From JBHHWH01 sp046756405 (GTDB lineage: Bacteria; Actinomycetota; Acidimicrobiia; Spongiisociales; ZC4RG35), in the NCBI GenBank assembly GCA_046756405.1, contig JBHHWH010000037.1, positions 1 through 22,183 on the forward strand: a DNA stretch of 22,183 nucleotides, given 5' to 3'. Below, one piece after another: positions 15,205 through 22,051 of the stretch. The notes under the pieces are model-generated. The model had not been told where the DNA came from. It worked only from the letters and a program-made list of their open reading frames with translations, and searched no databases. The number at the start of each line of letters is the position of its first letter. The stretch's first letter is position 1. The position numbers and the translations under genes were made by a program.

Positions 15205-16661
15205 GGGCGACGAGGACATTGGTGGCTGGCCAAGCCCGAGGTGAGCTTCTGGTGCTGAGTGATCCCCTTTCGCTGTGGGGAGGAGCCGAAGTCGAATCAG
15301 GGCTTATCGTCGATCCTTCCCATCCCCAGCGGGGGCAGAGGATCAGCGGGAAGATCCTGGTCATGCCCCACGGGCGCGGATCCAGCTCGTCTTCGTCGGT
15401 CTTGGCGGAGATGCTCCGGATAGGCACCGGGCCCGCGGGGATCATCGTCGAAGAACCCGACGGGATTCTTGTCGTGGGCTCTCTGGTGGCCCGCTCCCTC
15501 TACGGGGTAGAGTGCCCCGTACTGGTAGCTCCCTTCCAGAGCCAGAGCGGTGAAATCTGGGAGATCCGGGGGGATCAACTGGAACGGGCGTCTGGGATTT
15601 TGGGGGTAGAGGAGGTGCCCATACCTGCCGATAGAATACATATGGCCTACACCGAAGAAATGGGCGCGCTCTTCTCGAGAATTCCGGTAGCCCTCTATCG
15701 CAGCTCGCCTGAGGGCAAGATACTCGCCGCCAATTCCACTCTCGCTCACCTACTCGGTTTCGACAGCGTCGAGGAATTGTTTACGGGCCTGGCGGATGTC
15801 GAGAACATCTACGTCGACCCGAATGATCGCGCCCGTTGGGTAGAAGAGATGGAGGCACACGGGATTGTCTATGACTTCGATATTGAGCTGCAGCGGCCCG
15901 ATGGGACCACGATCTGGGTCCAGGACACCGCCAGAGCAATCCGCGACGACCAAGGTCGAGTTCTCTACTTCGAGGGCGCCCTTATCGACGTCACTGCGAA
16001 GGTGGAGGCCAGACGAGAGAAAGACGAGTTTGTAGCCACCGTGGCGCACGAGCTTCGTAATCCCCTGGCCGTGGTCTTGGGGCTGGGTGAGGAGCTGGCC
16101 AACGGCTACGACACCTTCACCGACGACGACCGGCGTGAGCTGGCTCAACTCATAGCCCGACAAGCCCAGGAGGCGTCGTGGCTGATCGAAGACCTGCTGG
16201 TCGCTTTTCGCGACGACGTGAGCCGGGTGCCCCTCTCGCCGAGCGCGTTTGGCCCCACCAAGGAGGCGGAACGTGTCCTCGAGGTGGTGGAGAAGCCCAT
16301 CGAGTTGGCGGTGGAGGGGGAAGAGCCGAAGGTGTTCGCCGATCCCCGTCGAACCCGGCAGATACTGCGCAACCTAGTGAGCAACGCCCTCCGCTACGGA
16401 GGCGAGGAAGTTGTCGTGCGGATCTCTCGGAGCGACGACCGGGCAGAGATCAAAGTATGCGACAGCGGAGATCCGATTCCTCCAGGCAAGGTGGAGCGGA
16501 TCTTCAGGCCCTTCGAGACAGCAGGAGGCAAGGAACATCCCAAGTCTGTGGGACTGGGACTACCAGCAGCGCGCAAACTGGCCCGGCTCATGGAAGGCGA
16601 CCTCATCTACCGCCACCTAGGGGGATACTCCTGCTTCATCCTCTCCCTGCCCGCAGCCTGA
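15195..16661 (+). CDS. Fusion of aconitase-X small (swivel) subunit with a PAS-histidine kinase
   Basis: One uninterrupted 488-residue frame joins two unrelated modules. Residues about 7-115 are the AcnX small subunit (DUF126): GELLVLSDPLSLWGG, the Asp-Pro-Ser-His-Pro stretch, and the conserved loop GRGSSSSSS (60-68) that supplies the active-site serine region in the family. A linker (116-150) leads to a PAS domain (about 152-268). The kinase core has H-box AHELRNPLA with His285, N-box NLVSNALR with Asn397, G1 box DSGDP, F-box IFRPFE and G2 box GLGL (453-456). There is no membrane segment or signal peptide, so it is cytosolic. The GTG start has GGAG 5 nt upstream; TTG 15201 (TTGA overlap) is an equal alternative. 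No response regulator is adjacent. The fusion implies that the dehydratase complex carries a sensor kinase (inference). Confidence 0.92.
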   Translation: MGLRATRTLVAGQARGELLVLSDPLSLWGGAEVESGLIVDPSHPQRGQRISGKILVMPHGRGSSSSSSVLAEMLRIGTGPAGIIVEEPDGILVVGSLVARSLYGVECPVLVAPFQSQSGEIWEIRGDQLERASGILGVEEVPIPADRIHMAYTEEMGALFSRIPVALYRSSPEGKILAANSTLAHLLGFDSVEELFTGLADVENIYVDPNDRARWVEEMEAHGIVYDFDIELQRPDGTTIWVQDTARAIRDDQGRVLYFEGALIDVTAKVEARREKDEFVATVAHELRNPLAVVLGLGEELANGYDTFTDDDRRELAQLIARQAQEASWLIEDLLVAFRDDVSRVPLSPSAFGPTKEAERVLEVVEKPIELAVEGEEPKVFADPRRTRQILRNLVSNALRYGGEEVVVRISRSDDRAEIKVCDSGDPIPPGKVERIFRPFETAGGKEHPKSVGLGLPAARKLARLMEGDLIYRHLGGYSCFILSLPAA

Positions 16662-16675
16662 ATCCGACCACCGCC

Positions 16676-16681
16676 TAAGCT
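16676..16681 (+). promoter_or_regulatory. Putative -10 element (TAAGCT) for galE
   Basis: TAAGCT ends 7 nt before the galE ATG at 16689. No SD is present. It indicates an independent, probably leaderless transcript that separates galE from the kinase gene. Confidence 0.45.
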
Positions 16682-16688
16682 CTCTCCG

Positions 16689-17684
16689 ATGCGCGTACTT
16701 GTGACCGGGGGAGCGGGGTTCATCGGCAGCCACACAGTGGTCTCTCTGATCGAGGCTGGCCACAAGCCGGTGATGGTCGACAATCTGAGCAACTCGAGAC
16801 GATCGGTCGTAGTCCGTATCGGAGAGATCACCGGTATCGAACCTGAGTTCCACGCCATGGATGTACGCGACCGTTCGGCTGTGGCCGCGGTGGCAGAAGG
16901 TGTAGATGCCTGCATGCATTTCGCCGCCCTGAAGGCAGTAGGCGAATCGGTGAGTCGACCGCTCGCCTACTACGACAACAACGTCACCGGCACCATCTCC
17001 CTAATCGAAGCCCTGGTGGACGCAGGAGTGAGGTCGTTCATATTCAGCTCTTCGGCAACCGTATACGGGGAGCCGGTTTCGCTTCCGCTGCACGAGGACA
17101 TGCCCACGGGCAGCGCCACCAACCCCTACGGGTGGACGAAGATCATGATGGAACAGATCCTCCGTGATCTCCAGGCGTCGACACCGGAGTGGAGCGTGTC
17201 TCTGCTTCGGTACTTCAATCCGGTGGGCGCTCATCCTTCCGCGCTCATAGGAGAGGACCCGGCGGACACGCCGACCAATCTGATGCCGATAGTGGCCCGG
17301 GTGACGGACGGTCTGGCACCGAGAGTGCAGGTGTTCGGCGGTGACTATCCCACCCCTGACGGCACACCCATTAGGGACTACGTGCATGTCGTCGACGTGG
17401 CCGAAGGCCATGTTGCGGCACTGGAGTCACACGGCGCCGAGCCAGGGGTTCACGTCTACAACCTGGGCACGGGGAGAGGCCATAGCGTGCTGGAGGTCAT
17501 AAAGGCCTATGAGGAGGCCTCGGGCAAACCCGTTCCCTACGAGATCGTCGGTCGCCGGCCCGGTGACGTGGCCGCCACCTGGGCTGATGTCTCCAAGGCC
17601 GAGGCTGAGCTGGGCTGGAAGGCCACCCGTGACCTCCACCAGATGTGCGCCGACTCCTGGCGCTGGCAGCGTCAGGCCCGTTAG
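16689..17684 (+). CDS. galE: UDP-glucose 4-epimerase
   Basis: The 331-residue extended short-chain dehydrogenase interconverts UDP-glucose and UDP-galactose using bound NAD+. The N-terminal nucleotide motif is TGGAGFIGSH (7-16). The Ser/Thr of the triad lies in FSSSATVYGEP, and the catalytic pair is in NPYGWTK (YxxxK). Substrate-region motifs LRYFNPVGAHPS, YPTPDGTPIRDYVHVVDVAEGH and NLGTGRGHSVLEVI are textbook GalE. Length is normal. It is followed 14 nt later by a phosphohexomutase; together they feed sugar nucleotides for envelope polysaccharides (inference). Confidence 0.95.
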   Translation: MRVLVTGGAGFIGSHTVVSLIEAGHKPVMVDNLSNSRRSVVVRIGEITGIEPEFHAMDVRDRSAVAAVAEGVDACMHFAALKAVGESVSRPLAYYDNNVTGTISLIEALVDAGVRSFIFSSSATVYGEPVSLPLHEDMPTGSATNPYGWTKIMMEQILRDLQASTPEWSVSLLRYFNPVGAHPSALIGEDPADTPTNLMPIVARVTDGLAPRVQVFGGDYPTPDGTPIRDYVHVVDVAEGHVAALESHGAEPGVHVYNLGTGRGHSVLEVIKAYEEASGKPVPYEIVGRRPGDVAATWADVSKAEAELGWKATRDLHQMCADSWRWQRQAR

Positions 17685-17685
17685 T

Positions 17686-17691
17686 TAGCCT
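17686..17691 (+). promoter_or_regulatory. Putative -10 element (TAGCCT) for the phosphohexomutase gene
   Basis: TAGCCT ends 7 nt before the GTG start at 17699. CTGGCA at 17663-17668, inside the end of galE, resembles a -35 with 17-nt spacing. No SD is present. Confidence 0.45.
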
Positions 17692-17698
17692 GCCGTCG

Positions 17699-19393
17699 GT
17701 GTCAGACCTGATCAGCCGAGTTGAGGAGTGGATCACCGGTGATCCTGATCCTGTCACCCGCCGGGAGCTGCGCCAGCTGATCGAACGGGGTGATGCGGAC
17801 GAGCTGCAGAAGCGGTTTAGCGGCACGCTGGAGTTCGGCACCGCCGGCATCAGAGGCGTCGTAGGCGCCGGACCCACCCGAATGAACCGGGCAGTGGTGA
17901 TTCGAACCACTAGCGGTCTAGCCGACTATCTCCTTGAGGAATATCAGGGGCCCCCTACCCGAGCGGTGGTGGTCGGCTACGACGCCCGGCCCGACAGCCG
18001 GAGGTTCGCCGAGGACACCGCTGGAGTGCTGGCCGCGGCGGGAATTCCCGTCGTCTACTTCCCTGAGGAAGCGCCAACACCCCTGGTGGCTTTTACTGCC
18101 AAACATCTGCACGCCGCCGCCGCGGTGGTCATCACCGCCTCCCATAACCCCCCTGAATACAACGGGTACAAGGTCTACGGTTCCAACTCCGCCCAGATAA
18201 TCCCGCCCACAGATTCTCGGATCTCCGCGGCCATAGCTCGAGTGGGTGCTGCCGCTGCCGTACCCCGTCTCGAGGGCGTCTTCTCGGGAGGGTCGGATCT
18301 CGCGGTGCCGGTTCCCGAACGCGTCTTCGACTGCTACTGGGAGGAGGTGAGTCAACAACGTCGCAGGACCGCAGGGTCGGATCTTCGCATCGTCTACACA
18401 CCCCTCCACGGTGTCGGCGGAGGGACCGTGGTCGAGATGTTCGAGAGAGCAGGACATGAGGGCCTGGTCCCAGTGGCTCGGCAGTTCGAGCCCGACGGTG
18501 CCTTCCCCACTGTCGCCTTCCCCAACCCCGAAGAGCCAGGGGCTCTGGATCTGGCCATCGCCGAAGCAGGAGACGCTGACCTGATGCTGGCCAACGACCC
18601 CGACGCCGACAGGCTAGCTGTGGCCCTTCCCCACGAGGGAGGGTGGAGCCTGCTGAACGGCAACGAGATCGGCGTTCTCCTCGGCGACTATCTGACCAGG
18701 GATCTCACCGTCCGTCCGATCGTGGTCAACTCCATCGTCTCCAGCCCGATGCTGGGTCTGATTGTGGCCGCCCGGGGCGGCCTCCATGAGGTCACTCTCA
18801 CCGGCTTCAAATGGATAGTGAATGCCGGGCTCTCCCTGCAGGAGGCGGGCGAGGGGAGGTTCGTCTTCGGCTACGAGGAGGCCCTCGGCTACACGGTCGA
18901 CGGTGTGGTCCGGGACAAGGACGGGATGTCGGCGGCGCTCATCTTGGCCGACCTGGCCGCAGATCTCGCCGACGTTGGACACACCCTCTGGACCCGCCTG
19001 GTGGAGCTGTGGCAGGAGTTCGGCCTGTGGGCCTCTGCCCAACATTCGGTTACCCGCGCCGGGCCGGAGGGGATGGCGACGCTGGTCGAAGCCGTGGACC
19101 GTTTGGCAGCCGATCCGCCGGCGGTAGTGGGGGAGTGGTCGGTGTCATCGGTGGTCGACTACCGGGAGGATGCCGCGGAGAGACCTCCGTGGCTGGGCAT
19201 CCAGGCGTTGGTGCAACTCGACCTCGAGGACGGCGGCCGGCTTCTGGTCCGGCCAAGCGGTACGGAGCCGAAACTGAAGATCTACGCCGACCTGAGAGGA
19301 ACGGTGGGGGAGAGGCCCTTGGAAGACAGAGATCGGCTGACGGCACATGCGCTCGACCTGGCCCGCCGCCTGGCCGACGAACTAGGGCTATGA
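17699..19393 (+). CDS. Phosphoglucomutase/phosphomannomutase (alpha-D-phosphohexomutase)
   Basis: The 564-residue cytosolic enzyme moves the phosphate between C6 and C1 of hexose phosphates. The four family motifs are in order: phosphoserine loop VITASHNPPEYNGYK (Ser148), metal loop NDPDADRLAV, sugar-specificity loop FGYEEALGY, and phosphate-binding loop RPSGTEPKLKIY. The length and the GTAGIRG motif near residues 47-53 fit the long actinobacterial PmmB/PGM2-like group rather than the shorter ManB. Glucose versus mannose specificity is not decided by these motifs. GTG 17699 is chosen because upstream in-frame sequence (to 17645) lies within galE and is not conserved. Confidence 0.93.
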   Translation: MSDLISRVEEWITGDPDPVTRRELRQLIERGDADELQKRFSGTLEFGTAGIRGVVGAGPTRMNRAVVIRTTSGLADYLLEEYQGPPTRAVVVGYDARPDSRRFAEDTAGVLAAAGIPVVYFPEEAPTPLVAFTAKHLHAAAAVVITASHNPPEYNGYKVYGSNSAQIIPPTDSRISAAIARVGAAAAVPRLEGVFSGGSDLAVPVPERVFDCYWEEVSQQRRRTAGSDLRIVYTPLHGVGGGTVVEMFERAGHEGLVPVARQFEPDGAFPTVAFPNPEEPGALDLAIAEAGDADLMLANDPDADRLAVALPHEGGWSLLNGNEIGVLLGDYLTRDLTVRPIVVNSIVSSPMLGLIVAARGGLHEVTLTGFKWIVNAGLSLQEAGEGRFVFGYEEALGYTVDGVVRDKDGMSAALILADLAADLADVGHTLWTRLVELWQEFGLWASAQHSVTRAGPEGMATLVEAVDRLAADPPAVVGEWSVSSVVDYREDAAERPPWLGIQALVQLDLEDGGRLLVRPSGTEPKLKIYADLRGTVGERPLEDRDRLTAHALDLARRLADELGL

Positions 19394-19397
19394 ACCG

Positions 19398-19565
19398 TCA
19401 AGACCCCCGTTGGCGGTACAGGTACAGCCAGCCGAGTCCGTGGGCGGCGACACCGATCAGCAGGACCCACCCCGCTGCGGCATATCCGGCAACGAAGGCC
19501 GCCACTGCGGCGAAGATGGCGGCGGCCACCAGGGCGACCCGTACTCCGTTGAGGGGACCGAACAT
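19398..19565 (-). CDS. 55-residue two-helix membrane protein, unknown function
   Basis: On the minus strand an ATG at 19565-19563 opens a 55-codon frame that ends 4 nt past the hexomutase stop. The product is strongly hydrophobic. Helix one is about residues 8-30 (VALVAAAIFAAVAAFVAGYA). Helix two is about 33-50 (WVLLIGVAAHGLGWLYLY). It ends in RQRGS, giving a positive cytosolic tail. No SD is seen, but TAGTGT (TANNNT, minus strand 19579-19574) lies 8 nt upstream. A GTG just before the ATG could also be the start. It fills the gap between the convergent hexomutase and the divergent amidase. The opposite-strand frame here has no such character. I do not recognise the family. Confidence 0.6.
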   Translation of the reverse strand: MFGPLNGVRVALVAAAIFAAVAAFVAGYAAAGWVLLIGVAAHGLGWLYLYRQRGS

Positions 19566-19604
19566 CACAGCGAACACTACGCGCCTTCGACTCTCTTTCG
19601 GACC

Positions 19605-20603
19605 ATGCTTCGCTACTTAGCCGCCCTGGCGTTACTCACGGTCGCCTGCACCGGAGCGACCGTGGGGGAGGGACTGGCGACCGGAGTCGGGACCTCACCG
19701 ACCACCACTTCATCTATTCCTATCACCACCTCGACCTCGACTACGACCCTGGTCCAGCCGACGACGACGCCGCCGAACTCCACAGTGCCGGCGCCGCCGC
19801 CCGCCGCTCTTATCAGCCCCAGCGGCATTCCGGTGGGAGTTCTTCACACCGACGGGCCACTACATACGGTCCTCACCCCCTGCGGCAACGAGGGCTACCT
19901 GGCCCGTGGGACACCCCTCTACGAGGTCACGGTGGCCCTGGATCCCGGCCATGGAGGACCGGTCGACACCGGAGCCTGGGGTGCCAACGGGCTGATGGAA
20001 AAGGACATAAACCTCCGCGTCGCCGAGGCCACCGCGGAGAGGCTGGGGGAGAGGGGTGTTTCGGTGATACTCACCCGCACCGGTGACTACAGCTCGCCGC
20101 TCTATGTCAGGGCCAGCCTGGCCGACAGCCTGAACGCTGAGCTGATTCTGTCGATACACCACAATGCACCGACACCAGGACCCTCGACGGAACCCGGCAT
20201 CGAGGTCTTCTACCAGGCTGGTTCTCCAGCGGCGAGGCGCCTCGGTGGTCTGGTTTGGAAGCACACCATGAGCGCCCTGTCGGGCTTCGACGTTCGCTGG
20301 GCAGCTTCTCCCGACGCCGGGGCGATGACCGTCCTCAACACCCGCGGGGACGATGCCTACGGAATACTCCGCCACCCAGAGACGGTGTCCGCCCTGGTGG
20401 AGTTGGGCTATATCTCCAACCGGCCCGAAGCGGAGCTGTTCGCCACAGTTGAGTACGTGAGCGCTGTCTCCGCCGCCCTCGCTGATGCTGTGGTCGCCTA
20501 TTTGAACACCGACGACCGAGGTGCCGGATACGTGACGGGTCGGGTCTTCAACCCGGCACCCGGGGTCAGCCGCGCCGTGTGCGAAGACCCCGATCTGAGT
20601 TGA
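19605..20603 (+). CDS. N-acetylmuramoyl-L-alanine amidase, Amidase_3 family, lipoprotein
   Basis: The 332-residue cell-wall hydrolase cleaves the bond between MurNAc and L-Ala. Residues 1-15 form a lipoprotein signal with lipobox LTVAC. A Ser/Thr/Pro-rich linker (roughly 30-70) precedes the domain. Zinc and catalytic residues are present: His in VALDPGHGG, Glu in LMEKDINLR, His in LSIHHNA, and Glu in VELGYISN. The start ATG 19605 is the one that gives the lipobox; the frame is open further upstream to 19410 but that sequence is antisense to the membrane miniprotein. It has no strong SD. The lipid anchor should hold the enzyme on the outer face of the membrane. Confidence 0.92.
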   Translation: MLRYLAALALLTVACTGATVGEGLATGVGTSPTTTSSIPITTSTSTTTLVQPTTTPPNSTVPAPPPAALISPSGIPVGVLHTDGPLHTVLTPCGNEGYLARGTPLYEVTVALDPGHGGPVDTGAWGANGLMEKDINLRVAEATAERLGERGVSVILTRTGDYSSPLYVRASLADSLNAELILSIHHNAPTPGPSTEPGIEVFYQAGSPAARRLGGLVWKHTMSALSGFDVRWAASPDAGAMTVLNTRGDDAYGILRHPETVSALVELGYISNRPEAELFATVEYVSAVSAALADAVVAYLNTDDRGAGYVTGRVFNPAPGVSRAVCEDPDLS

Positions 20604-20608
20604 GGTCC

Positions 20609-20614
20609 TAACCT
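20609..20614 (+). promoter_or_regulatory. Putative -10 element (TAACCT) for the crotonase gene
   Basis: TAACCT, the same hexamer as before the DUF151 gene, lies 10 nt before the ATG at 20625. CGGCGG precedes the start but is not an SD. It suggests a short or absent leader. Confidence 0.4.
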
Positions 20615-20624
20615 CGTCGGCGGT

Positions 20625-21392
20625 ATGAGCACGGTACGAGTAGAGACCGAAGGCCGGGTGCGGATAGTCGAGATCGACCGCCCGGAAAGGCGCAACGCTG
20701 TCGATTCAGTCACGGCCAGGAAACTCGCCGACGCTTTCCGGCGTTTCGAAGATGACCCGGCGGTTGACGTAGCCGTGCTCTCCGGCCGGGGCGGGACCTT
20801 CTGTGCCGGCGCCGACCTCCATGAGATCGCCAGAGGCGTCGAGGGCCGCATCAGCCCGCGGGGGGACGGTCCGATGGGACCCACCAGGATGCGCCTGACT
20901 AAGCCGGTGATCGCCGCCATCGAAGGCCATGCCGTGGCGGGCGGGCTGGAGCTGGCCCTGTGGTGCGATCTCCGGGTCGCCGCAGAGGAGGCGGTGCTGG
21001 GTGTCTTCTCCCGCCGCTTCGGCGTCCCCCTGGTGGATCTGGGGACGGTGCGCCTCCCTCGGCTGATCGGCCAGAGTCGGGCCTTGGACCTCATCCTCAC
21101 CGGAAGGCCGGTGACTGCCCCCGAGGCGTTGGAGATGGGATTGGTGAACAGGGTTGCTCCTGCCGGTACCGCCCTCGAAGCGGCTGTGGAGCTTGCCGTG
21201 CAGATCTCCCGCTTCCCCCAGACGTGCCTGCGCCATGACCGTCTCTCGGCGTTGGAGCAGTGGGGGCTCACCGAGGAGGCGTCCATGGAAAACGAGTTGC
21301 GGCACGGATTCGAGGTCATCAACAGCGGAGAGACCACCGAAGGGGCGGCCGGATTCAGCTCCGGGGCTGGACGCCACGGGGAGGGAGTATGA
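20625..21392 (+). CDS. Enoyl-CoA hydratase/isomerase (crotonase) family protein
   Basis: The 255-residue crotonase acts on acyl-CoA thioesters. The oxyanion-hole segments are GRGGTFCAGADL and GHAVAGGLELALWCD. The Glu equivalent to Glu144 of rat hydratase is kept (GGLEL). The second catalytic Glu (Glu164, in the FGxPE context) is replaced: the sequence is RRFGVPLVDLG. Loss of that Glu suggests an isomerase, dehalogenase-like or other non-hydratase activity, or use of the nearby Asp. The pattern FGVPLxDxGTxRLPRLIG recurs in a crotonase subgroup as I recall, so this is a subfamily trait rather than a mutation. No other beta-oxidation gene is nearby. A 25-codon frame overlaps its stop as ATGA. 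Confidence 0.88.
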   Translation: MSTVRVETEGRVRIVEIDRPERRNAVDSVTARKLADAFRRFEDDPAVDVAVLSGRGGTFCAGADLHEIARGVEGRISPRGDGPMGPTRMRLTKPVIAAIEGHAVAGGLELALWCDLRVAAEEAVLGVFSRRFGVPLVDLGTVRLPRLIGQSRALDLILTGRPVTAPEALEMGLVNRVAPAGTALEAAVELAVQISRFPQTCLRHDRLSALEQWGLTEEASMENELRHGFEVINSGETTEGAAGFSSGAGRHGEGV

Positions 21393-21466
21393 CCGGGCGC
21401 CGGCTATCCATCATCCTCACCCTGTCTACCGAATCGGGGGGAGTGAGCAGTAGATCGGTTCGCTGA
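21389..21466 (+). CDS. 25-codon ORF coupled to the crotonase stop (possible gene remnant)
   Basis: ATG 21389 overlaps the crotonase TGA (ATGA) and has GGGAGGGAG just upstream, a good SD. The frame encodes 25 residues (MTGRRLSIILTL... to a TGA at 21464-21466). It ends exactly where base composition shifts from GC-rich coding-like sequence to an AT-rich patch. It may be the surviving 5' end of a former downstream gene, or a chance frame. No family is recognisable. Confidence 0.3.
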   Translation: MTGRRLSIILTLSTESGGVSSRSVR

Positions 21467-21502
21467 CGAACTTGGTGCCCAACAACCCTAGAACCATAGG
21501 GC

Positions 21503-21526
21503 TACTTAACATAACATAGATTATAG
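21503..21526 (+). promoter_or_regulatory. AT-rich patch, probable trxA promoter region
   Basis: The stretch contains only a few G or C in 24 bases, in a window that is otherwise strongly GC-rich. It holds overlapping TANNNT hexamers: TAACAT at 21507, TAACAT at 21512 and TAGATT at 21517. Which is the -10 cannot be decided, and no clear -35 is seen. A start near 21528 would give trxA a leader of about 120 nt. Confidence 0.45.
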
Positions 21527-21527
21527 G

Positions 21528-21580
21528 CTCAACCACACCACAGCCTCCACACACTCTTACACTCCTCCCCACACCAGCCC
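21528..21580 (+). promoter_or_regulatory. C-rich, G-poor tract in the trxA leader (rut-like)
   Basis: By my count this 53-nt stretch has about 30 C and 2 G, with the rest A and T. Such C-over-G bubbles are the hallmark of Rho utilisation sites. It could terminate read-through from the crotonase gene, or act as a regulated leader for trxA. A small GGGC-GGTT-GCCC hairpin (21599-21610) follows before the SD. Confidence 0.4.
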
Positions 21581-21647
21581 GGAATAACCCCCACCCAAGG
21601 GCGGTTGCCCCGGGCGCAATCCCAACCTGCCAGGAGAGAATCAAGAA

Positions 21648-22031
21648 ATGGCCACCGTCGCCCTCACCAAAGACAACTTTGACGAGACGATTCAACACAA
21701 CGAGACGGTCCTCATCGACTTCTGGGCCGAATGGTGCGGTCCCTGCCGCACGTTCGCCCCGGTCTTCGAAGAGGCCTCCGAGAAGCATCAGGACATCGTT
21801 TTCGCCAAGGTCGACACCGAAGACCAGGTAGAACTGGCCCAGGCCTTCGGTATCCGCTCCATTCCAACCCTTATGGCCTTCCGGGACCAGGTGATCCTCT
21901 ACGCCCAGCCGGGCGCTCTTCCCGCCGAGCTGCTCGAGGACCTCATCTCCCAGGTCAAGGCCCTGGACATGGACGAGGTACGTGCTCAGATCGCCGAGCA
22001 GGAGTCAGACCACGACCACGAACACGCCTGA
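21648..22031 (+). CDS. trxA: Thioredoxin with an Asp/His-rich C-terminal tail
   Basis: The 127-residue protein is a thioredoxin: FWAEWCGPC with the redox cysteines at 30 and 33, and the cis-proline in RSIPTLM. It reduces disulfides in cytosolic proteins using electrons from thioredoxin reductase. The core ends at about residue 105. A further 20 or so residues form a helix and an ESDHDHEHA tail, which resembles a weak metal-binding patch. The ATG has AGGAGAG upstream (from 21632), with slightly long spacing. It seems to have its own promoter and a long leader. Confidence 0.95.
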   Translation: MATVALTKDNFDETIQHNETVLIDFWAEWCGPCRTFAPVFEEASEKHQDIVFAKVDTEDQVELAQAFGIRSIPTLMAFRDQVILYAQPGALPAELLEDLISQVKALDMDEVRAQIAEQESDHDHEHA

Positions 22032-22051
22032 GAATACGTACGGCGTAAGTC

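Noticed and set aside
15195..15620. Possibility that the aconitase-X small subunit and the kinase are two genes
   Set aside because: The frame is continuous through residues 116-150 with no stop, and a separate kinase gene starting in the linker (for example near ATG 15642) would not explain the lack of a stop for the small subunit.
19390..19620. Plus-strand 76-codon frame starting ATGA at the hexomutase stop
   Set aside because: The product is Arg/Thr/Ala/Pro-rich with no structure; the minus strand over the same bases encodes two clean transmembrane helices, so this is most likely its antisense shadow.
20498..21337. 279-codon minus-strand frame across the crotonase
   Set aside because: Ser/Arg/Thr-rich shadow of the crotonase coding strand with no domain-like pattern.
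21486..21501. CCCTA-GAACCA-TAGGG inverted repeat as an intrinsic terminator
   Set aside because: The stem is only 5 bp with no T-run after it, too weak to call as a terminator.
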